DNA from: SAR202 cluster bacterium
GTDB lineage: Bacteria > Chloroflexota > Dehalococcoidia > Lucifugimonadales > UBA826
Length of the DNA: 9,094 nucleotides
Direction: 5' to 3'
Assembly: GCA_009392675.1 (NCBI GenBank)
Contig: VFFY01000017.1
Coordinates: forward strand, 1-9,094
Part shown: piece by piece, positions 1 through 4,604 of the stretch
Layout of the letters: the number at the start of each line of letters is the position of its first letter
How positions within the stretch are numbered: the stretch's first letter is position 1
The notes under the pieces: model-generated
Told to the model about the DNA's origin: nothing
Seen by the model: only the letters and a program-made list of their open reading frames with translations
Databases searched by the model: none
Translations under genes and position numbers: made by a program

Positions 1-252
1 GAATGTGTAATCTTCACGCTCCCCGTTTTTGCCTTCCCAAATCATAGCTATTTTGTCTCGTTTATCACCATTAGCATGTCGATCAATAGCTTCATGAGCT
101 TTATTCAACCCTCCTCCGGGCAACCAGTCCAACTGCTTATAAAGGGATTCCCAATCAAAATCTTTATACGATTCTTCAAGATCGAGATTAGGCTTAACCT
201 CCATTTTTTCCACTGAAATTTTTTTTATAGGTTTGAAATTTGCCTCTGCCAT
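1..252 (-). CDS. acsA: Acetate--CoA ligase (acetyl-CoA synthetase), N-terminal part
   Basis: This leftward gene is cut by the window edge, leaving 84 N-terminal residues. The visible part reads MAEANFKPIKKISVEK and continues with an N-terminal ACAS_N-type segment: an ESYKDFDW stretch, then GGGLNKAHEAIDRHA, then a WEGKNGEREDYTF stretch that leads into the adenylation domain. These match the family pattern LN.A.E.iDRH and the G..R.YTF start of the AMP-binding domain. Enzymes of this family activate acetate, or sometimes propionate and other short acids, with ATP to acyl-AMP and then acyl-CoA in the cytosol. The catalytic motifs lie outside the window, so substrate cannot be judged. The ATG at 252-250 is preceded by GAGG (264-261), 8 nt away. 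It diverges from the alkyltransferase-like gene. Confidence 0.85.
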   Translation of the reverse strand, partial: MAEANFKPIKKISVEKMEVKPNLDLEESYKDFDWESLYKQLDWLPGGGLNKAHEAIDRHANGDKRDKIAMIWEGKNGEREDYTF

Positions 253-290
253 AGAACTAACCTCATAAGTCATTTGTGTAGAATGGGAAT

Positions 291-319
291 ATTATCAGGA
301 TCATGGTTTATAGTGCTAA
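291..319 (-). promoter_or_regulatory. Candidate promoter for the acetate-CoA ligase gene
   Basis: On the minus strand a TTAGCA box (319-314) is followed after 17 nt by GATAAT (296-291), one mismatch from TATAAT. A transcript would start near 284 and give a leader of about 30 nt. The -35 box matches the consensus at only four of six positions, so this is a moderate prediction. An octamer AGTGCTAA overlapping the -35 (312-319) recurs at 353-360. Confidence 0.35.
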
Positions 320-388
320 CTTTCTATCATTGTCCTGAAAAGAAATGTTAGAAGTGCTAATTAGGAACAATATTTTGAGATATTTCAT

Positions 389-682
389 ATGGATACTTTC
401 GAAAAAATTTATGAGGTAGTTAGGCTGGTCCCGTTTGGAATGGTGGCTACCTACGGTAAGGTTGCCCAACTTTCCGGTGTCAATAATGCTAGGTTGGTGG
501 GTTACGCCCTTTCCAATCTCCAAGCCGATACAGAAATTCCATGGCACAGAATAGTGAACCGAGATGGAGCAATAAGTTACAGAGAGGGAAGAGGACCAGG
601 TTTGCAAAAAAATCTGCTGAAATCGGAGGGGATAGCATTTAGTGAAAAGGACCGCATTAATTTGAAAGTATATCAGTGGTAG
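389..682 (+). CDS. atl: Alkyltransferase-like protein (MGMT-type DNA-binding domain)
   Basis: This 97-residue protein consists only of the DNA-binding domain of O6-alkylguanine-DNA alkyltransferases. It has the helix-turn-helix segment PFGMVATYGKVAQLSG (residues 15-30), the NARLVGYAL stretch (33-41) carrying the Arg finger (R35), and PWHRIVNRDG (51-60). In true alkyltransferases the last motif is PCHRV with the acceptor Cys; here Trp52 replaces it, which is the hallmark of ATL proteins. ATLs bind O6-alkylguanine without transferring the alkyl group and hand the lesion to nucleotide excision repair. Y22 would be the base-flipping Tyr. The ATG has no clear Shine-Dalgarno site, but the length fits the family. 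A weak -10-like TATCAT lies at 325-330. A good promoter follows the gene, so it is probably monocistronic. Confidence 0.88.
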   Translation: MDTFEKIYEVVRLVPFGMVATYGKVAQLSGVNNARLVGYALSNLQADTEIPWHRIVNRDGAISYREGRGPGLQKNLLKSEGIAFSEKDRINLKVYQW

Positions 683-707
683 CGGCCAAGACCTTATACT
701 CAATTTC

Positions 708-737
708 TTGACCCCTTGGAAAAAAGCTTCCTATAAT
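708..737 (+). promoter_or_regulatory. Sigma-70-type promoter of the crotonase-moaE operon
   Basis: TTGACC (708-713) and a perfect TATAAT (732-737) are separated by 18 nt in the gap after the atl gene. Transcription would begin near 744 and give a leader of about 30 nt before the TTG start of the crotonase gene. This is one of the best promoters in the window and implies that the downstream block 775-4176 is an independent transcription unit. Confidence 0.65.
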
Positions 738-774
738 TCTTTCACCACTAGCAATCAACCAGAAGGAGCCCGTA

Positions 775-1542
775 TTGACCTACCAAACAATCCTATATGA
801 CAAATTTGAAGGAATAGGCACTATAACCCTCAATAGGCCTGAGGTAATGAATGCCCTCAGCACGACTTTGTATCGTGAACTAGATCAAGCCATAACAGAG
901 GTTGAGTCGGATGACGAGGTTAAAGCAGTAATAATCACTGGTGCTGGGGACAGAGCGTTCACTGCGGGGGCAGATATCCATGAGATGACAAGAAATGCCG
1001 AAAGTGACAATCCCCCTGGCCGAGACTCTAACAGACCTACTTATGCCTGGCATATTGGAAGCTGCACAAAACCAACCATAGGAGCCCTTAACGGTTTGGC
1101 CTACGGAGGAGGCGCTGTTTTAGCTTCCAGTTTGGATATAAGAATTGGGTGTGAAAGAACAAAATTTAGATTTCTTGCAGCTGCATATGGAAGAGTAAAT
1201 TCAACATGGAGTTTACCTATGCAAGTAGGTTGGCCTAAAGCCAAGGAATTGCTGCTCACGGCCCGGGTTGTAGAAGCCGAAGAGAGTCTCCAAATAGGAT
1301 TGATAAATCATCTTGTTAAGTCTACTGAGCTCCTAGATAAAGCCAACGAACTGGCCAAAATGATTGTGGGCAACGACGCTCGCATGGTGCAAGGGATAAA
1401 AAAACTTTTGATAGAAGATATAGGCGAAAACTGGGAGAGCACCTATCAAAAGGAGCTGAATGCTCAAGCCAATGAACTTGAACCTACACCAGTATTGGAA
1501 GGATTTAAACCTTTTATAGACCGCAAAGGTAGAAAAGCTTAG
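775..1542 (+). CDS. Enoyl-CoA hydratase/isomerase (crotonase) family protein with altered active site
   Basis: This 255-residue protein covers a full crotonase fold. It opens with an ITLNRPEVMNALS stretch (17-29), followed by AFTAGADIHEM (61-71) and NGLAYGGG (106-113), which form the CoA pocket and the oxyanion hole. The TTG start has AGAAGGAG (761-768) 6 nt upstream. Aligned by eye to mitochondrial enoyl-CoA hydratase, the position of Glu144 (GGGCE) is Val115 and that of Glu164 (QPE) is Ala135. Classical water addition to an enoyl-CoA is therefore unlikely. Other members of the superfamily (isomerases, hydrolases, decarboxylases, C-C bond lyases) use other residues. The signature NSTWSLPMQVG (142-152) may mark the subfamily. 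It is first in an operon with a ketopantoate-reductase homologue and an SDR. Family membership is secure; the reaction is unknown. Confidence 0.85.
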   Translation: MTYQTILYDKFEGIGTITLNRPEVMNALSTTLYRELDQAITEVESDDEVKAVIITGAGDRAFTAGADIHEMTRNAESDNPPGRDSNRPTYAWHIGSCTKPTIGALNGLAYGGGAVLASSLDIRIGCERTKFRFLAAAYGRVNSTWSLPMQVGWPKAKELLLTARVVEAEESLQIGLINHLVKSTELLDKANELAKMIVGNDARMVQGIKKLLIEDIGENWESTYQKELNAQANELEPTPVLEGFKPFIDRKGRKA

Positions 1543-1627
1543 ATCAAGAAAGACAAATGGCTGGTTGTGTGTCGAATTATCAGAACAAAATAAAGTTGAA
1601 CCGTAATTGGAGTAGGGAGATTAGGGT

Positions 1628-2689
1628 ATGAAAACGGCAGCCATTGGAGTAGGAGCAATCGCAGGAACATTAGCTGGTTTTATGGCTAACGAAGGCGATG
1701 ATGTACTAATGATAGATCCATGGAAAGAACATGTGGATGCCATGAACGAAAAAGGACTGACCTTGGATGGCATAGTGGGAGAATATATTGTCAAAGTTGA
1801 AGCTATACACACCGACGAAATCCCAAATATAGAGGATAAATTTGATATGGTGATTATAGGAGTAAAATCCTATGACACTAAAAATGCCGTTAACGCAATG
1901 CTACCTTTCATGAAAGAAGATACCTGTGTGGTGAGTCCTCAAAACAGTATAAATGAAATACAAATAGCTCCCCTTGTAGGCGCTCATCGAACCGTCGGAT
2001 GTATAACAACGATTTCTGCTGGTATGTATGAACCCGCACACATAACTCGTACCGGAAGTGTTTCCCAATCTCTACAGAAAGAGCCAATTTGTTTCACAGT
2101 AGGAGAATTGAACGGAGAAATCACCGAAAGAGTTCAAATAATAGCTGACCTCTTCACTCCTGCAGGAAAAACTTTAGTTACCGACGATTTATGGGGCCAA
2201 CGTTGGTCCAAAATGGTGACTAATTGCATGGTTAATGCGACCGCAGGTATGACAGGACTTCTTAGCCACGAAGTAAGGGCTGACAAAGAAACCCGTAATC
2301 AAATACTCAATTTGGCTATCGAAACTGTGAAAGTTGGTAGGGCCCTTGGCTACAATGTGAAGCCTCCGATGGGTGAATTTTCCCTTGAAGACATGGAGAA
2401 AGGAGCTGGACCAGAAGGCAATGAAGAACTCGACAAAGTTCTCCAAGGCAACCCTCCTGAGGTGCCGGGTCGTCCCTCTTTGGCGCAAGATGTTATTAAG
2501 GGCCGAAAAACAGAAATCGAATACCTAAACGGTATGGTTTCAGAAAAGGGTAAGGAGATAGGAATACCCACTCCTTATAGTGACGCTGTTACCCAAATAC
2601 TTAAGGGAGTTGAATTAGGAGAATTTGAAGTGGGTATGGATAATATACATAGAGTTTCAAATATTGTAAGGACATATTATGCAGAATAG
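1628..2689 (+). CDS. Ketopantoate reductase (ApbA/PanE) family NAD(P)-dependent oxidoreductase
   Basis: This 353-residue protein begins with a Rossmann dinucleotide site (GVGAIAG, 7-13). It continues with GVKSYDT (78-84), whose Lys80 matches the substrate-side Lys of PanE, and PQNSINE (104-110), the counterpart of the NGMG loop. The C-terminal helical domain has WSKMVTN (193-199; catalytic Lys195 and Asn199 with the family's K-x3-N spacing), PSLAQDV (283-289; Ser284 and Asp288) and TEIEYLNG (295-302). All key PanE positions are therefore present, so it should reduce a 2-oxo acid or oxidise a 2-hydroxy acid. It is longer than typical PanE (about 300), with about 35 extra residues near 248-282. 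Such paralogues usually act outside pantothenate synthesis, so panE is not assigned. AGGGAGA (1614-1620) lies 7 nt before the ATG. The stop overlaps the next gene by 11 nt. Confidence 0.85.
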   Translation: MKTAAIGVGAIAGTLAGFMANEGDDVLMIDPWKEHVDAMNEKGLTLDGIVGEYIVKVEAIHTDEIPNIEDKFDMVIIGVKSYDTKNAVNAMLPFMKEDTCVVSPQNSINEIQIAPLVGAHRTVGCITTISAGMYEPAHITRTGSVSQSLQKEPICFTVGELNGEITERVQIIADLFTPAGKTLVTDDLWGQRWSKMVTNCMVNATAGMTGLLSHEVRADKETRNQILNLAIETVKVGRALGYNVKPPMGEFSLEDMEKGAGPEGNEELDKVLQGNPPEVPGRPSLAQDVIKGRKTEIEYLNGMVSEKGKEIGIPTPYSDAVTQILKGVELGEFEVGMDNIHRVSNIVRTYYAE

Positions 2690-3428
2690 TCAATCGTTAA
2701 ATGGGAAGGTGGCTTTAGTAACCGGTTCCGGCCGGAATATAGGAAGAGCAACTGCGTTACGATTAGCCTCTTTGGGTGCTGCAGTGGCAGTAAATGCCAG
2801 AACAAACGAATCAGAAGCCAAGTCAGTGGAGAAAGAAATTACAGACAATGGTGGACAGGCCGTTGCGGTGTTGGGAAACGTTGGATCAGAGAGTGAAGTG
2901 AAGTCAATGTTTGAAAAAATTGAAGGAGCATTAGGAAACGTCACCATACTGGTAAATAACGCAGGGCTCAGAGAAGATCAGTTTACTTCCCAAATGACAA
3001 CCGAGGAATGGCGTAGGGTTTTATCCGTAAACCTTGATGGCCCATTTTACTGTAGCCGAGCAGCTATACCAGGAATGATAGAAGCTGATTGGGGAAGGAT
3101 AATAAATGTATCTGGCTTGAATTCATTTAAAGGAAAGGATGGATGGGGACACGTCTGTGCCTCAAAAATGGGAGCAATAGGGTTAACACGAGCCTTATCA
3201 ATCGAACTTGCCGCGAATAACATATTGGTCAACCACATAGTCCCCGGTGCGTTTGACACTTCCGATGCATCCGGAAGCAATCCGACACCGGTCGTTACAA
3301 ACATACCTGTTGGCCGACTCGGATATCCAGTTGAGATAGCCTCGGCAGTAGATTTTTTGGTATCGCCTGAAAACAACTTCATCACCGGGCAAACAATACA
3401 TGTAAATGGCGGGGCATTTACTTATTAA
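2679..3428 (+). CDS. SDR-family oxidoreductase-like protein lacking catalytic Ser and Tyr
   Basis: This 249-residue protein has the classical short-chain dehydrogenase layout. It shows a TGSGRNIG nucleotide-binding loop (15-22), NNAG (93-96), the conserved Asn in SVNLDG (N118), a PG turn (189-190) and a C-terminal TGQTIHVNGG (236-245). Aligned ungapped with FabG over the catalytic segment (141-163), the Ser falls on Gly146 and the Tyr of YxxxK falls on Val159, while Lys163 is kept. The cofactor site is intact, but the usual proton relay is gone. His158, next to Val159, might substitute, or the protein may have a different chemistry or a binding role. The ATG overlaps the end of the preceding gene by 11 nt and has TAAGGA (2667-2672) 6 nt upstream, which indicates translational coupling. 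The substrate is unknown. Confidence 0.85.
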   Translation: MQNSQSLNGKVALVTGSGRNIGRATALRLASLGAAVAVNARTNESEAKSVEKEITDNGGQAVAVLGNVGSESEVKSMFEKIEGALGNVTILVNNAGLREDQFTSQMTTEEWRRVLSVNLDGPFYCSRAAIPGMIEADWGRIINVSGLNSFKGKDGWGHVCASKMGAIGLTRALSIELAANNILVNHIVPGAFDTSDASGSNPTPVVTNIPVGRLGYPVEIASAVDFLVSPENNFITGQTIHVNGGAFTY

Positions 3429-3463
3429 GCAAAGGCGAATAGTGACTCTTTCGGAGCTTCAAA

Positions 3464-3709
3464 CTGAAAATTAAAGTACTTTATTTCGCATCCTACAGAG
3501 AACAATGTGGGAAAAATACAGAAACATTTGCATTGCCTAAAGAAAGTACGTTGGCTGATCTTATTGCTCGTGTTTTAGAAGCAAATATAGGAATAAAATG
3601 CTCCCCTGAAAGAATGGTTGCAGCGGTGAATGAAGAGTATCAAACACACGACCAGGTGCTGCTTGCAGGAGATATTGTGGCGCTGATACCCCCTGTGAGT
3701 GGTGGATAA
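3464..3709 (+). CDS. moaD: Molybdopterin synthase small (sulfur carrier) subunit MoaD, CTG start
   Basis: This short gene encodes 81 residues. The N-terminus KIKVLYFASYRE is the first beta strand of the ubiquitin-like MoaD fold. The middle includes LADLIARVLE, AAVNEEYQ and DQVLLAGDIVALIPPVSGG, ending in the double glycine whose carboxylate is adenylated by MoeB and converted to the thiocarboxylate that supplies sulfur to cyclic pyranopterin monophosphate. No ATG, GTG or TTG lies in frame between the upstream stop (TGA 3443-3445) and the conserved strand. The CTG at 3464 has GGAG (3453-3456) 7 nt upstream and gives the expected family length, so I take it as the start. It lies 35 nt after the SDR gene and 17 nt before moaE, its partner subunit. 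Confidence 0.87.
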   Translation: MKIKVLYFASYREQCGKNTETFALPKESTLADLIARVLEANIGIKCSPERMVAAVNEEYQTHDQVLLAGDIVALIPPVSGG

Positions 3710-3726
3710 ATCAACCAGGAGCCAGT

Positions 3727-4176
3727 TTGTCTAAGAAGATTAGCTACAAAACATTCATAACCCATAATGAGTTGAACATTGAAGAATTATCAGCAGATGT
3801 CATTGCAGATCGCAACGGTGCTGTTGTGGTTTTCAATGGAATAACCAGAGATCATACAGATGGAAGAAAAGTTTTGTTCCTCGAATATGAAGCCTACCTT
3901 CCAATGGCCAAAGCGAAACTCAATGACGTCGCCGAAGAAATGTGTGACAAATGGGACGTATCCGTAGTGATAGCCCACAGAATTGGCAGAGTAGATATAG
4001 GGGAATCTAGCCTAATAGTGACAGTTGGGTCCCCACACAGAGCATCTGCTTATCAAGCCAGCCAATATTCAGTCGATAGAATAAAACAAATAGTCCCTAT
4101 CTGGAAAAAGGAGCATTTTGACGGTGGAGAAGTCTGGATTGGCGATGCAGAAGGATTTAGACCGCTGCCTGAATAA
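3727..4176 (+). CDS. moaE: Molybdopterin synthase catalytic subunit MoaE
   Basis: MoaE forms a heterotetramer with MoaD and transfers two sulfurs to precursor Z (cPMP) to make molybdopterin dithiolene in the cytosol. The 149-residue protein has the family motifs in order: GAVVVFNGITRDHTDGR (31-47), LEYEAY (52-57), AHRIGRVDIGE (83-93), VGSPHRASAY (100-109), and DRIKQIVPIWKKE (117-129) followed by GGEVWIG. Arg41, His103, Arg104, Lys120 and Lys127 correspond to the active-site residues known from the E. coli enzyme. The TTG start is chosen because AGGAG (3717-3721) lies 5 nt upstream and the length matches the family. It closes the operon; a small stem (TTTGC-TGGCG-GCAAA, 4189-4203) lies 12 nt past the stop but lacks a clear U tract. 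Confidence 0.95.
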   Translation: MSKKISYKTFITHNELNIEELSADVIADRNGAVVVFNGITRDHTDGRKVLFLEYEAYLPMAKAKLNDVAEEMCDKWDVSVVIAHRIGRVDIGESSLIVTVGSPHRASAYQASQYSVDRIKQIVPIWKKEHFDGGEVWIGDAEGFRPLPE

Positions 4177-4211
4177 ACTTATACTAAATTTGCTGGCGGC
4201 AAAATATAGGA

Positions 4212-4295
4212 AAATACCTGTTTAGGTAGGATCGGAAAAAGGGAAAATATTCCTAATCCATTACTTTTACTATGAAAGTATATTTTCAGGTATTT
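4212..4295 (+). repeat. 9-bp inverted repeat enclosing smaller hairpins
   Basis: AAATACCTG (4212-4220) and CAGGTATTT (4287-4295) are perfect reverse complements 66 nt apart. Inside lie TACCT/AGGTA (4215-4228), which competes with the outer left arm, and TACTTT/AAAGTA (4262-4280). The competing pairings could form alternative structures in RNA. In AT-rich DNA short palindromes are common, so function is uncertain. Confidence 0.4.
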
Positions 4296-4317
4296 CGGCA
4301 TACACATTAGATTGGAG

Positions 4318-4330
4318 TACGTATATCGTA
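4318..4330. promoter_or_regulatory. TACG-N5-CGTA element, copy 1
   Basis: TACG-TATAT-CGTA is a 13-bp palindrome with a 5-nt centre. An identical half-site arrangement occurs 63 bp downstream. This is the usual form of a dimeric repressor operator. The regulator is not identified. Confidence 0.3.
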
Positions 4331-4373
4331 TGTTTGATACAAAACTGCTAAGTGTTAATCCATATATTTTCTG

Positions 4374-4403
4374 TTTACATTACGGTATTCGTATATATAT
4401 ATA
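4374..4403 (+). promoter_or_regulatory. Possible upstream promoter with embedded palindrome
   Basis: TTTACA (4374-4379), one mismatch from TTGACA, is followed after 18 nt by TATATA (4398-4403) within a TA repeat. The second TACG-N5-CGTA element (TACG-GTATT-CGTA, 4381-4393) fills the spacer between the boxes, where a bound repressor would block RNA polymerase. The TA run makes the -10 position ambiguous. Confidence 0.3.
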
Positions 4404-4433
4404 GATTAGTTCCGAATTTCACAATTAATTGTC

Positions 4434-4463
4434 TTGCCACGACTAGATACTCAAACCTATAAT
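4434..4463 (+). promoter_or_regulatory. Promoter of tRNA-Ser(GCU) and probably miaB-nadA
   Basis: TTGCCA (4434-4439) and a perfect TATAAT (4458-4463) are separated by 18 nt. Initiation near 4470 leaves about 10 nt before the mature tRNA 5' end at 4480, which is typical for tRNA promoters. A 7-bp inverted repeat AATTGAA-G-TTCAATT (4461-4475) spans the predicted start point. Confidence 0.6.
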
Positions 4464-4479
4464 TGAAGTTCAATTAATT

Positions 4480-4571
4480 GGAGGGATCGCATAGAGGTCT
4501 AGTGCGGCCGCCTGCTAAGCGGTTAGGGGATGAAAGTCCTCTCATGGGTTCGAATCCCATTCCCTCCGCCA
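4480..4571 (+). tRNA. tRNA-Ser (anticodon GCU), CCA encoded
   Basis: The sequence folds as a class II tRNA. The acceptor stem is GGAGGGA (4480-4486) with TCCCTCC (4561-4567). The D stem is GCA/TGC. The anticodon stem is GCCGC/GCGGT around the loop CTGCTAA (4512-4518), with anticodon GCT at 4514-4516. A long variable arm pairs AGGGGA with TCCTCT, and the T arm is ATGGG-TTCGAAT-CCCAT. The discriminator is G4568, as in serine tRNAs, and CCA is encoded (4569-4571). It reads AGC/AGU codons. It is followed by miaB after 33 nt with no terminator, so the two are probably co-transcribed and separated by tRNA processing. Confidence 0.97.
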
Positions 4572-4604
4572 CAACTGAAAAATTATGGAGCTTGCAATAA
4601 AAAG

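Larger units (their letters stand above)
4177..4479. other. AT-rich intergenic spacer with several inverted repeats; no gene seen
   Basis: This 303-nt spacer contains no credible ORF. Direct reading finds a stem TTTGC/GCAAA (4189-4203), TACCT/AGGTA (4215-4228), GGAA/TTCC around AATA, TACTTT/AAAGTA (4262-4280), and an outer 9-nt pair AAATACCTG (4212-4220) / CAGGTATTT (4287-4295) that encloses most of them. Further on are two TACG-N5-CGTA elements (4318-4330 and 4381-4393), a run of six TA units (4392-4403) and two promoter-like box pairs before the tRNA. The first half may be the 3' end of the moaE transcript or a small structured RNA. The second half looks regulatory. Confidence 0.5.

Noticed and set aside
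308..703. 131-residue leftward open frame over the atl gene
   Set aside because: It is antisense to a clearly recognisable alkyltransferase-like protein, and its translation is a composition-biased sequence with no domain I recognise.
3047..3401. Leftward open frames antisense to the SDR gene
   Set aside because: They mirror codons of a gene with a well-conserved SDR fold, and no ribosome-binding site or domain supports them.
4392..4403. TA dinucleotide run as a microsatellite or origin element
   Set aside because: It has only six units, next to promoter-like boxes, with no DnaA boxes or iterons seen nearby.
4480..4571. tRNA gene as an integration site for a mobile element
   Set aside because: The flanking genes are housekeeping, no integrase is present, and I saw no direct repeat of the tRNA 3' end elsewhere in the window.
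4530..4604. Upstream in-frame ATG extending miaB by 25 residues
   Set aside because: The extension lies in the variable arm, T arm and 3' end of tRNA-Ser(GCU), and the extra residues have no counterpart in MiaB. The ATG at 4605 begins the conserved N-terminus.
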